From positions 1 through 56,019 of the IMG/VR virus record IMGVR_UViG_3300010354_000112: 56,019 nucleotides of DNA; one strand, written 5' to 3'. Under the pieces are notes generated by a model. That model had not been told where the DNA came from. It worked only from the letters and a program-made list of their open reading frames with translations, and did no database searches. Origin of the DNA: a virus. Within the stretch, counting starts at the first letter, position 1. Each line of letters begins with the position of its first letter. A program made the position numbers and the translations under genes. Shown in pieces: positions 37,585 to 45,686 of the stretch.

Positions 37585-37983
37585 ATGTCAGTTAAATTAA
37601 ACCCATGGATTTATAACGCAGAAGTAAAAAAGGTAGTTGATGGCGATACGTTTGATATCGTTATCGACCTTGGTTTTGATACCCTTAAAAAGGGTAGAGT
37701 CCGTTTATACGGAGTTAACACCCCGGAAAGTCGTACGTCAAACTTGGAAGAAAAGAAGATGGGGTTAGCCGCAAAAGAATTTACAGATCAATGGTTGACA
37801 CGCGCTAATCACAAGGTTAAGATAGAAACTGTGATAGACAAAAACGAAAAATATGGAAGAGTACTAGCTAAAGTGTGGAATGAAGCTGGCGAATGTTTAA
37901 ACACAGACATAGTAGCAGCTGGCCTTGCTCGTGAATACTTTGGTGTTGGCGACAAAACTTGGACAGAATTTAAAAAAGACTAA
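37585..37983 (+). CDS. Staphylococcal-type thermonuclease (SNase)
   Basis: 132 aa. VKKVVDGDTFDIVI, then RVRLYGVNTPESR and DKYGR-like DKNEKYGRVLAKVW, with the catalytic Arg, Asp, Glu and second Arg all in place. It has no signal peptide, so it should be intracellular. Calcium-dependent cleavage of DNA or RNA is the family's role; host nucleic acid salvage is a plausible use. Its stop overlaps the next start. Confidence 0.92.
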   Translation: MSVKLNPWIYNAEVKKVVDGDTFDIVIDLGFDTLKKGRVRLYGVNTPESRTSNLEEKKMGLAAKEFTDQWLTRANHKVKIETVIDKNEKYGRVLAKVWNEAGECLNTDIVAAGLAREYFGVGDKTWTEFKKD

Positions 37984-38408
37984 TGCAAACATTTCTGCCT
38001 TATCCAGATTTTAAAAAATCAGTTCAAGTTTTAGATTATCGTAGACTTGGAAAGCAACGAGTAGAAACTTTTCAGGTTCTAAATATTCTTCTTGCCCGTA
38101 CTCCAACTAAGGGTTGGCGCAATCATCCAGTTACCTTAATGTGGACTGGCTATGAATCTGCTCTGCAGTTATATCAGAACTATACGATTCAAGAATGGGT
38201 TAATAGAGGCTATAAAAATACAATGCAACTGGAAGAAATAGTCCCGGGATCAGTCGTAATGCCTCCGTGGTTTGGCTTAGATGAATTTCATAGATCGCAT
38301 AGATCAAATTTATTGCGCAAAGATTACGAGTATTATTCTCAATACTTTGATGAACCAAGTGATTTAGAGTATTATTGGCCAGCTAAAGAGATGGCAAATG
38401 CAGACTAG
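37983..38408 (+). CDS. MSMEG_6728-type / pyrimidine-dimer glycosylase-related protein
   Basis: 141 aa. MQTFLPYPDFKKSVQVLDYR then RRLGKQRVETFQVL and GWRNHPVTLMWTGYE match the short actinobacterial MSMEG_6728 family, related to T4 endonuclease V (Pyr_excise). The family may remove UV-damaged bases. Retained in phages of actinobacteria, it is one of the hints to the host. Overlaps the next gene by 11 bases. Confidence 0.75.
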   Translation: MQTFLPYPDFKKSVQVLDYRRLGKQRVETFQVLNILLARTPTKGWRNHPVTLMWTGYESALQLYQNYTIQEWVNRGYKNTMQLEEIVPGSVVMPPWFGLDEFHRSHRSNLLRKDYEYYSQYFDEPSDLEYYWPAKEMANAD

Positions 38409-38811
38409 AGTATTTTTATCAGGAGCAATAGAAGATGTAACCTCTGACTTTAAATTTAGTTGGAGGAATAAGGCTACCTTGCTTTTGGATCAAAGAGGTT
38501 TTAAAGCCGTTAATCCAATGGACTACGCTTTAGAAGAACAAGACTGTCAACCAAAAGAAATAGTGGATAAAAATCTTTTTCTTCAAAAAAGTTGTGATAT
38601 TGTTTTAGTAGAATACACCATACTGCACAGAGCTTACGTTGGTACTGATTTTGAAATGACCTGGGCTCATTTAAATAATCAACCAATTGTAGTATGGGCG
38701 CATCAAGAACTAAAGCATCGTGTATATCTAAAGTTTCTCGCTACAAAACTTGCAGATTCACTAGAAGAAGCTGTAGAATATATATCTCATACATATCCAT
38801 CAACTAAATAA
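38398..38811 (+). CDS. Nucleoside 2-deoxyribosyltransferase-like protein
   Basis: 137 aa. VFLSGAIEDVT near the start, RNKATLLLDQRGFKAVNPM, then DIVLVEYTILHRAYVGTDFE follow the order of the nucleoside deoxyribosyltransferase-like fold, with the Glu in the GTDFEM helix as probable catalytic residue. Could exchange or cleave bases on deoxynucleotides. Lies among the dNTP genes. Confidence 0.65.
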   Translation: MQTRVFLSGAIEDVTSDFKFSWRNKATLLLDQRGFKAVNPMDYALEEQDCQPKEIVDKNLFLQKSCDIVLVEYTILHRAYVGTDFEMTWAHLNNQPIVVWAHQELKHRVYLKFLATKLADSLEEAVEYISHTYPSTK

Positions 38812-38820
38812 AGGAAAACT

Positions 38821-39003
38821 ATGTCAGAGAATAAGTTTAACTACTTTGAAGTAACAACTTCATTTTTGGTTAAGGCAAAGAATAAGGCAGATGCAGAGAA
38901 GGTAGCTCTTGGCAAGCGCAATGTCAAGGGAGAGGTTCTCTCAACTCAGACTGAGGTTCAGCGTATTTCTGCTGTCGAAGTCAGAGAGATGCTAGAAATT
39001 TAA
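38821..39003 (+). CDS. Small, probably abundant protein
   Basis: 60 aa, good ribosome site AAAGGAAAACT. Strand-helix-strand pattern (YFEVTTSFLVKAKNKADAEK). The codon choice is richer in C and G (CGC, AAG, GAG, CTC) than neighbours, like the holin and the 30606 protein, suggesting high expression. Followed by a long hairpin. No known family. Confidence 0.65.
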   Translation: MSENKFNYFEVTTSFLVKAKNKADAEKVALGKRNVKGEVLSTQTEVQRISAVEVREMLEI

Positions 39004-39018
39004 TAGTCCCTGTCAAAA

Positions 39019-39054
39019 AGAAGGGATGGCATCCAGTAGGGTGTCATCCCTTCT
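39019..39054 (+). terminator. Long hairpin after the 38821 gene
   Basis: Thirteen-pair stem with one G-T pair (39019-39031 with 39042-39054: AGAAGGGATGGCA / TGTCATCCCTTCT), ten-base loop, but no T-run after it. It may protect or end the transcript of the 38821 gene. Confidence 0.65.
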
Positions 39055-39075
39055 CCTATAACTAAGGTAGTAATT

Positions 39076-39777
39076 ATGATTTGTGCCCAGATGGTTGGCA
39101 GAAATGAAGAAACAAGATATTTAGAACCAGTCTTAGAAAGATTATCTCAACAAGTAGACAAAATAATTTTTACTGACGACTGCTCAACTGACAATACAGT
39201 CAAACTTGCAAAAAAATATTGTGAAGTATATTCTACAAATGAACCACTGTTTTCTAAACATGAGGGTCAATTAAGAGCATTTGCTTGGGCAAATCTATCT
39301 CAGCACGCTTCACTGGGGGACTGGATTATTGCAATTGATTGTGATGAAATGTTATATAATTCTGCAGATATTAACAGCCTTGATATTAAAAGCGTTTTAT
39401 CTAGATCTGAATATGATGTAGTTAACGTTAGGTTTTATCACATGTGGAATGAAACCCAGTATAGAGTTGATAAATTATGGGTTCCGAATAACAGTTCAAG
39501 AATCTTTAGATTTAAAGAAGACGGGGCATTTTTAGATAAAAAATTAGCTTGCGGATCAGAACCAACATATGTTAATCATTGGTTAAGACAAAGAAATTAT
39601 TGGCTCCATTCTGGATTAGCCATGCAGCATCTTGGTTATGTAAAAGATGAAGATAAAATTAGCAAGTACGAAAGATATGCCACCTTAGATGGTGGACAAT
39701 TCCATGCCATCAATCATATTAACTCTATAATAGATAAAAATCCAACCCTCATAAATTGGGGAATATTCTCAATCTAA
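39076..39777 (+). CDS. Glycosyltransferase family 2 (second)
   Basis: 233 aa. MICAQMVGRNEETRYLE followed by IIFTDDCSTDNT and WIIAIDCDEML gives the GT-A core and the Asp-x-Asp metal site. It resembles the 'glycosyl transferase group 2' enzymes with the NEE start found in many phages. Target sugar and acceptor unknown. Confidence 0.85.
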   Translation: MICAQMVGRNEETRYLEPVLERLSQQVDKIIFTDDCSTDNTVKLAKKYCEVYSTNEPLFSKHEGQLRAFAWANLSQHASLGDWIIAIDCDEMLYNSADINSLDIKSVLSRSEYDVVNVRFYHMWNETQYRVDKLWVPNNSSRIFRFKEDGAFLDKKLACGSEPTYVNHWLRQRNYWLHSGLAMQHLGYVKDEDKISKYERYATLDGGQFHAINHINSIIDKNPTLINWGIFSI

Positions 39778-39786
39778 AGGAAAATT

Positions 39787-40461
39787 ATGAAAAAAGATAT
39801 TAAAATAGCAACTCAAAATATAACTATACAAAAGTTAACAGCTTTGATGCAGGGTACGGAAAAATATGCGTATATAAATTTTCCTCGTTCTGCATTAATT
39901 GCTATGAAAAACTCTGAAGAAAAGAGCTCAAACAAAGCTTTTTCCAACGCTATTAAAAGTTCTTTTTCTATTGAAGATAATAGATACATGAAAGGAATAC
40001 CACCAGCGTTTGTCAATTCAAACGACGCCGAAAACGAATTAGATTTTTCTGTTTTAAAAAATGGTGAACAATACTATAACTCTACAACTTTAGAAAACTA
40101 TTTTAATAACAACGAAACAGTTTTTAGTTCATTTGTAGATTTTTTCATAAAGCATAATCCATCTGTGGTTGTAAGTTTTCACGATAAAAAAATAGTCAAT
40201 AGAGTTCTTGGTTCTCATGTAGCTAACATATATGTTCCGTATAATGATTATTATAATAAATTAGATACAATCTGCAGCGCTCTTGCGGAGTACGAAGGAA
40301 AAGTTGATACCGTAATACTCGACTGTCCACTATTGTCAGCGGCACTTGCTGGAAAAATTTGGAATCAAACTAATTTTTCTATTATTGATTTTGGAAAAGT
40401 AGTAAGTTTTGCTAGAGCTAGATTCTTGAACAAGGTAGCTCAAAATGAAAAAGGTGATTAA
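39787..40461 (+). CDS. Unknown protein, possible GT-D-like glycosyltransferase
   Basis: 224 aa, ribosome site AAAGGAAAA. The C-terminal third (VVSFHDKKIVNR, VNIYVPYNDYYN-type segment, DTVILDCPLLSAALAGKIW, then SIIDFGKVV) has the alternating helix-strand order and final 'I-D-x-G-K' like ending of GT-D fold transferases, but I am not certain. The N-terminus is helical. It follows a GT2 gene, which supports but does not prove the idea. Overlaps the next gene. Confidence 0.5.
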   Translation: MKKDIKIATQNITIQKLTALMQGTEKYAYINFPRSALIAMKNSEEKSSNKAFSNAIKSSFSIEDNRYMKGIPPAFVNSNDAENELDFSVLKNGEQYYNSTTLENYFNNNETVFSSFVDFFIKHNPSVVVSFHDKKIVNRVLGSHVANIYVPYNDYYNKLDTICSALAEYEGKVDTVILDCPLLSAALAGKIWNQTNFSIIDFGKVVSFARARFLNKVAQNEKGD

Positions 40462-41089
40462 AGATAAAGAAGACGATTTATTCTTAATAGATCTTTTATT
40501 AGAAAGCAATCTTTCTTTAGTAGATATAGCAAAAGAAATCAATATATCAGTTAATGATTTAAAAAAGAAAATTTCTTCTTTAGGTCTTAATTGGATAAAA
40601 GATAGCAAGAAAAAAACATCACGTGGTCAAGCTGCGTTAACAGATGTTATGAGAAAACTTTTTCCTAATCAAGAAATAGTAAACGAACATCATATTGGTG
40701 ATAGACTAAAACTAGACGTATATTGTCCTGCTTATAAAATAGCAGCAGAATTTCATGGTCGTCAGCATTTCTACTATACAAAAAGATTCTTTAGTTCTAA
40801 AGAAGATTTTATAGACGCACAAAGACGTGATATTAAAAAAGTAGAGATGTGCGAAAAACTTGGAATAATACTAGTTGTGTTTAGGTATAACGATTCGTTA
40901 TCTGAACAATCTGTTTATGATAGACTGTTAGATGCAATTAGAAACAGTGATTTTATTCCAGTTGAAGAGAAAAAAAACAAAAAGAGCATTACTCAGAACA
41001 AGTTTTACCAAGAATCAAAAAAAAGATACAATCAAAAAAAGAAAGAAAACTATAGAAAGATGAAGCAAAGAAAAGGTAATCATGAGTAA
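40445..41089 (+). CDS. Vsr/EDxHD-like endonuclease with N-terminal HTH
   Basis: 214 aa. Residues about 10-50 form a small helix-turn-helix (LSLVDIAKEINISVNDLKKK). The core reads LKLDVYCPAYKIAAEFHGRQ followed by QRRDIKKVEMCEKLGIIL, with the Asp, Glu and His of the Vsr-like PD-(D/E)XK fold seen in EDxHD homing endonucleases. The C-terminus is strongly basic. It could be a free-standing homing nuclease or a repair nuclease. Overlaps both neighbours. Confidence 0.7.
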   Translation: MKKVIKDKEDDLFLIDLLLESNLSLVDIAKEINISVNDLKKKISSLGLNWIKDSKKKTSRGQAALTDVMRKLFPNQEIVNEHHIGDRLKLDVYCPAYKIAAEFHGRQHFYYTKRFFSSKEDFIDAQRRDIKKVEMCEKLGIILVVFRYNDSLSEQSVYDRLLDAIRNSDFIPVEEKKNKKSITQNKFYQESKKRYNQKKKENYRKMKQRKGNHE

Positions 41090-42539
41090 TGATACTTTAG
41101 TAGAACAGTCCGTAACTCATCCAATAGAGTATCAAGTCTTTGCTCTATCTTTTAGGGAAGACGGAGCAATTAAATACTTTAGGGACAATTTAGAGCCAGA
41201 GATAGTCGGGCTAAATGAAAATCAGCAAGGTATTTATGAGTTTTATAACGCATTAGTTTCGTACTCTTCTTTAACCGACTCAACAATAGTAGATCCTGTT
41301 GCATTTAGAAATTGGATTCAAATTGAAAGCGACGTATTTAATGCATTAAATGGCGATGAAGGAGTCAATGCTTTAATGGGCATACTTACATCTATGCCGC
41401 TAGCTAGTCCTGAATCTGTTGTAAAAGTGTTAAAACACAAAGATAATAAGATACAACAAAAAAATTATCTAAAAGAATTAGAGATTATTCTTAGTCAAAA
41501 AGGCGTAAAAAATGAAGATGATTTAGCTAGAATGACTCAAATAGCTAATCATATAACTGATTTAGAAAATAAATTAAATTATAATCCATTAGATGGAGTT
41601 GTAACTGCTAATGGAATTATAGAAAAAATAGATTCTCTTTTAGACACTCCAGATTTTTTACCCACACAATATAAATCTTTAAATAGAGCCATGGGGTATA
41701 CAAACGAAGGTGGATTTTTTAGGGGGGCAGTCCATGCAATTATTGCGGCTTCGGGAAAGGGAAAAAGCACGTTTGCAAAGTGCCTTGTCAATAATTGGCT
41801 TGACTGCGGTTACAGGGCCTTGTATATAAACTTTGAAGAAGCTAGAACCCATTGGGAAAGAATATTGATGACCCAAATAACTGGTAAGAATATTTACTCT
41901 GAGGCAGATAAATGGAGCGAAGAAGAAAAAAACAAGCATATAAAAACTTTTACCACTAAATTAAATGAGTGGGGCGATAGATTAATGGTAAAACATGATC
42001 CAGATACTCCTTATTTCGAAGACTTAGAAAACTGGCTAAGAGACATTATGCATCACGGAGAGCACTTGCCCGACATTGTAGTTATAGATACCATACAATC
42101 TATGTTTACCAGGTCAAAAGGTAAAGCTAGATGGGGTGAGTTTGAAGAAATGATGGTTAGATTAGAAAAAATAGCAAGAGATATGAATTGCGTTTTGGTT
42201 ATTACAGCTCAAGAAAACTCCAACAGAATGAAAGAAAAAAGAGAAATTGTTATGCAATCTGATACTGGTGGATCTTTGGCAATTCAGCAGAAGTGCGCTG
42301 TAACAATATTTATAACTGAAAAGAAATTAGTTAGCGGAGACGACTCAGAAGATGAAAATATAATGCAGCTGCAGATACCCAAAAATAGAATAACTGGGTC
42401 TACTTTTTCATATGAACCACCACTAGTTAGATATGTGGATAGCAAGAAAACATACGAAGAATACGAAATTGTGAACTCGTCATCATACGATGCGGCTTCA
42501 ATATTAGATGATTTATTAAATAATGGAGACTTTAATTAA
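41082..42539 (+). CDS. dnaB: Replicative DNA helicase, DnaB-like
   Basis: 485 aa. N-terminal helical domain, then HAIIAASGKGKSTFAK (Walker A), ALYINFEEARTHWERI (the Glu after strand 2), DIVVIDTIQSMF (Walker B) and VLVITAQENSNR (sensor). This is the RecA-like motor of DnaB/gp4-type helicases, which unwinds DNA ahead of the polymerase. Followed by primase and polymerase genes. Confidence 0.9.
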   Translation: MSNDTLVEQSVTHPIEYQVFALSFREDGAIKYFRDNLEPEIVGLNENQQGIYEFYNALVSYSSLTDSTIVDPVAFRNWIQIESDVFNALNGDEGVNALMGILTSMPLASPESVVKVLKHKDNKIQQKNYLKELEIILSQKGVKNEDDLARMTQIANHITDLENKLNYNPLDGVVTANGIIEKIDSLLDTPDFLPTQYKSLNRAMGYTNEGGFFRGAVHAIIAASGKGKSTFAKCLVNNWLDCGYRALYINFEEARTHWERILMTQITGKNIYSEADKWSEEEKNKHIKTFTTKLNEWGDRLMVKHDPDTPYFEDLENWLRDIMHHGEHLPDIVVIDTIQSMFTRSKGKARWGEFEEMMVRLEKIARDMNCVLVITAQENSNRMKEKREIVMQSDTGGSLAIQQKCAVTIFITEKKLVSGDDSEDENIMQLQIPKNRITGSTFSYEPPLVRYVDSKKTYEEYEIVNSSSYDAASILDDLLNNGDFN

Positions 42540-43331
42540 ATGAAATTGATTACACCAGATTCACTAAAAGATTTTCAAACATGTTCGTTACTTTATCAGT
42601 ATAGGCATATAGATAAATTGCCAGAAACTATAGGCGGTAGAGATTTACTAAGTTCTAGGTTTGAAAATACAATTAAAGAAATAATATATTATTTTTTCTA
42701 CAAAAAACAAGGTGGTTTTACTCCTTCTTATGATTCTTTATTGAATAGATGGCAAAAGTTATGGTTTTCTGAAGACGTTTCATCATACGACATAATGACA
42801 GAACAGCACGAAAGCGCGTACGGCAACAACGCTAGCTTAACAACTAAGGCGGCGGCAGCACTGCTATCTTTTTATGAAAATTTTTCTAATCAAGACTATA
42901 TACCAATTGCTATAAACGAAGAATTTATTGTTCCAATAACTCCAAAGGTTAAAATAAAAGATAGATTTGATATTATTTTAGCAAAAGATAAAAAATATTT
43001 TATAATTAAAATTTTATTTAACTATAAAAATAGCCATCAACATATGTATCAACCAAACTTTGCTGCAATACGAGCAGCTTTTTTGTTTAAGCATTCCGAA
43101 AGAATTAATAACGCAAGATTTGGTTATATTGACTTACTGCTTCCAAAGGTCCAATTTACCGAATTTGATACTGGAAAAGAAGATATTGAGTCTCTTAAAT
43201 TTTGGTCTGAAGAACTAATCGATACATCATTTTTTCCCCCAAGAAGAGGATTAACCTGGTACTGCAAAAAATGCCCATTTGATACCCCGTGTTCCAAGTG
43301 GTCAAAGTGGGATAAGGAAAATGAAAGCTAG
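42540..43331 (+). CDS. Cas4/RecB-like protein with degenerate nuclease site
   Basis: 263 aa, begins directly after the helicase stop. LITPDSLKDFQTCSLLYQYR at the start and WYCKKCPFDTPCSKW at the end supply the four cysteines that hold an Fe-S cluster in Cas4/AddB nucleases. The usual G-x-I-D-R and D-Y-K-T-G-K motifs appear as IKDRFDIIL and FIIKILFNYK: the first Asp remains but the second catalytic Asp is replaced. So it may bind DNA without cutting. An intact relative is at 49780. Confidence 0.7.
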   Translation: MKLITPDSLKDFQTCSLLYQYRHIDKLPETIGGRDLLSSRFENTIKEIIYYFFYKKQGGFTPSYDSLLNRWQKLWFSEDVSSYDIMTEQHESAYGNNASLTTKAAAALLSFYENFSNQDYIPIAINEEFIVPITPKVKIKDRFDIILAKDKKYFIIKILFNYKNSHQHMYQPNFAAIRAAFLFKHSERINNARFGYIDLLLPKVQFTEFDTGKEDIESLKFWSEELIDTSFFPPRRGLTWYCKKCPFDTPCSKWSKWDKENES

Positions 43332-43488
43332 GCTTGGTTTTTTATTTGATAGAGAAGTTTCTTACATGCTTCAAAAAATTAGTTTTTTAGAATCACAACA
43401 ACCGCATGAGTATTTGGTACAATTAATAGAGAATATATATAAAGAAAAATATAATATTACACCATTATGGGATTACGATGATGAATAA
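43321..43488 (+). CDS. Small unknown protein
   Basis: 55 aa from ATG 43321, overlapping the previous stop; an upstream in-frame ATG at 43279 is deep inside the previous gene. Resembles a short ribbon-helix-helix style or coil region (FLFDREVSYMLQKISFLESQ), but not clearly. Overlaps the HD gene by 11 bases. Confidence 0.5.
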   Translation: MKARLGFLFDREVSYMLQKISFLESQQPHEYLVQLIENIYKEKYNITPLWDYDDE

Positions 43489-44131
43489 AAAATCTATACT
43501 AGACGCTTTACTAAATGACGATGATCAGTTTAAACCAAATGAAGAAGAAAATACCGTATTGGCTCCATTGATATCAGAAATTAATTTGATAAGTAGTTCA
43601 CAAATTAAATCTTTTGTAAGATCAGTGCTACTGCAGTCAAAACTATTTTGGGTAATTCCTTCTAGTTTTTCTGGAAAACATCATCCAAAAGATGAACATC
43701 AAAGAGGTGGAAATGTTCTTCATACTAAAAGGGTAGTAAAAGTTGCAAGCATTCTTTCAGAATCTTATTCTTTGTCTCAACCAGAAAAAGATTTAATTAT
43801 TGCAGCATGTATTTTGCATGATGTTACCAAGGGTATTTCTCCTTCCGACAGTGAAGAAGAGGCATTTTATGACCCCATGCATCCATATACAGTTGGCGCA
43901 TTTGTGCAGAAATGTCAAGACAACGATAGAAAATATAGTTCCGAGTCAAGTTCTTCTACCTTATTTTTAGATGAAGAAACAGTTCAGTCCATACTAAGAC
44001 TAGTCAGATGCCACTTAGGTCCGTGGTCTCCAGTGCCAGAAACATATCCAACAACATATCTAGATATGATCGTGCACATTTCTGATAACATAGCATCAAA
44101 ACTTCATACGATTGTTGATATAAATGAATAG
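43478..44131 (+). CDS. HD-domain phosphohydrolase
   Basis: 217 aa. GGNVLHTKRVVKVA gives the first His, AACILHDVTKG the His-Asp pair, and MIVHISDNIASK the final Asp, all in HD order. Such enzymes act on nucleotides such as dNTPs or cyclic dinucleotides. Encoded between helicase and primase, so a nucleotide-pool role is likely; a defence-signal-degrading role is possible but unproven. Confidence 0.8.
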   Translation: MMNKKSILDALLNDDDQFKPNEEENTVLAPLISEINLISSSQIKSFVRSVLLQSKLFWVIPSSFSGKHHPKDEHQRGGNVLHTKRVVKVASILSESYSLSQPEKDLIIAACILHDVTKGISPSDSEEEAFYDPMHPYTVGAFVQKCQDNDRKYSSESSSSTLFLDEETVQSILRLVRCHLGPWSPVPETYPTTYLDMIVHISDNIASKLHTIVDINE

Positions 44132-44297
44132 TTTAGAAAAAGATAAAATAAGAATAAGAGCTTATATAAATGATATTTTAGATTCTCTTATAGAAGAGTC
44201 TATTTATTATAGAACCAATAATCTATATTTTGATCAAGAAAAAAGATTAACCGCTTGGCAGTTTGATGAAGAAAATGGTAAAATTACCATACCATGA
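44124..44297 (+). CDS. Small helical protein
   Basis: 57 aa, overlapping the HD gene stop and ending in ATGA with the primase start. Mostly helical, mixed charge (SLEKDKIRIRAYINDILDSL). No known motif. The overlaps on both ends support it being translated. Confidence 0.65.
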   Translation: MNSLEKDKIRIRAYINDILDSLIEESIYYRTNNLYFDQEKRLTAWQFDEENGKITIP

Positions 44298-45496
44298 GAC
44301 TTCCGGAAGAAGATAACAAATTTATTTCTCAATGGAAATTTGTAGAAGTAGCAAGATATGTTGGTTCTCTAGATAGAGTCATTAGAGATAAAGTGGGAGA
44401 CGATCCTCTTTTCTATGATTATTCAAATATAGACGAATATAGGGGTAAACACAACAATACAGGCTTGTACACTTCGATATGGCACTATAACACTACTGAT
44501 TTATCCAAAGCAATTAGGCTTGGTTCTCTATACTTTGATATAGACAATGAAGATATAGCAGTTTCGTATAGCGAAACAATAAGTTTGTATAATTATTTAT
44601 CAAAATTTATTCCAGAAAAATCTATTGTTGTATATTTTACTGGAAAAAAGGGTTTCCACATAGAGTGTGAAGCTATAGCTCTTGGTATTAATCCAACTAA
44701 TGAGTTACCAAAAATATTTAGATATATTGCGACTTCTATTAAAAATCTTTTAGATTTAAAGTCTCTTGATTTTAGCGTATATGATATGAGAAGAATGTGG
44801 AGACTACCTGGCTCAAAGCATCAGAGTACTGGACTTTATAAAACTTTATTAAGTAAAGAAATACTTTTCACAAATATAGAAAACATACTTTCTTTTTGTT
44901 CGCAGAGGCACGATTGCGATGTTTTAGAGCAAGATTTTAATTATACTGCAAATGAGTGGTATAGAAAATTCATATATGATATGGAAGAAGAAAACTCTAA
45001 ACCAAAAGATGTACTTGACGCGTTTAATAAATATGGATCTTCTAAGTTTAAATCATTTGACAGTAAAGAAAAAGTTTTTCAAAAAGAAGTCTTATGGACA
45101 AAATGTCCATCGGTAAAAAGGTTAGACGACCAAGCTAAAGACACTGGTTTTCTAGAACATGAAGCAAGACTGTTTTTGTGTTCTATCCTAACTTATAACG
45201 AAGATTCAATAAATTATTTACATAAAATACTAAGTCAATGTAATGATTATAATCCAGGTAAATCTCAAGCACACATAAATGATTGGATAAAAAGAAGGGA
45301 AATGGGCATAGGGGGAAGACCTTATACCTGCGAAAGGGCAAATGCTGTTGGCGTCGGATGCGGAACATGTGCTTTAGAAAAGAAAAATAAATGGATAAAA
45401 ATTGGAGATAGGTTTGTAGAAACAACAGAAAAGTCTTCACCATCTCCAGTTAGGTTTGCCTACTCAACCATAAAAAAGGAAAATAAAGATGGATAA
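44294..45496 (+). CDS. DNA primase, archaeo-eukaryotic (AEP/PrimPol) type
   Basis: 400 aa. LGSLYFDIDNED carries the metal-binding Asp-x-Asp, VVYFTGKKGFHIE the Gly-Lys-Lys-Gly-Phe-His motif, and MRRMWRLPGSKHQSTGLYK the later Arg/His motif, in AEP order. The C-terminus has a Cys cluster (TCERANAVGVGCGTC) resembling the iron-sulphur or zinc site of primase large-type domains. It should make primers for the DnaE polymerase next door. Confidence 0.85.
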   Translation: MRLPEEDNKFISQWKFVEVARYVGSLDRVIRDKVGDDPLFYDYSNIDEYRGKHNNTGLYTSIWHYNTTDLSKAIRLGSLYFDIDNEDIAVSYSETISLYNYLSKFIPEKSIVVYFTGKKGFHIECEAIALGINPTNELPKIFRYIATSIKNLLDLKSLDFSVYDMRRMWRLPGSKHQSTGLYKTLLSKEILFTNIENILSFCSQRHDCDVLEQDFNYTANEWYRKFIYDMEEENSKPKDVLDAFNKYGSSKFKSFDSKEKVFQKEVLWTKCPSVKRLDDQAKDTGFLEHEARLFLCSILTYNEDSINYLHKILSQCNDYNPGKSQAHINDWIKRREMGIGGRPYTCERANAVGVGCGTCALEKKNKWIKIGDRFVETTEKSSPSPVRFAYSTIKKENKDG

Positions 45497-45686
45497 CAAT
45501 GATGTAATAGGTCTTTGTTCAGATTGCGGAACTGAACAAACGGATAGGTCAATGTTCAATAGTCCATTTGCTCAAGCTGGAGTTGCGCCAGTCTGCAGGT
45601 ACTGTAGGGGTGTTGTGATAGTCTGCTATAAAAGAGATCGAGAAAGAGTGCTTGACGATATTAATAGAAAGAGAAATCTTAAGTGA
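45489..45686 (+). CDS. Small zinc-ribbon protein
   Basis: 65 aa, overlapping both the primase and polymerase genes. Two Cys pairs (LCSDCG and VCRYCRG) form a probable zinc ribbon, followed by a basic C-terminus. It may bind nucleic acid and help the replisome, judged by location only. Confidence 0.7.
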   Translation: MDNNDVIGLCSDCGTEQTDRSMFNSPFAQAGVAPVCRYCRGVVIVCYKRDRERVLDDINRKRNLK

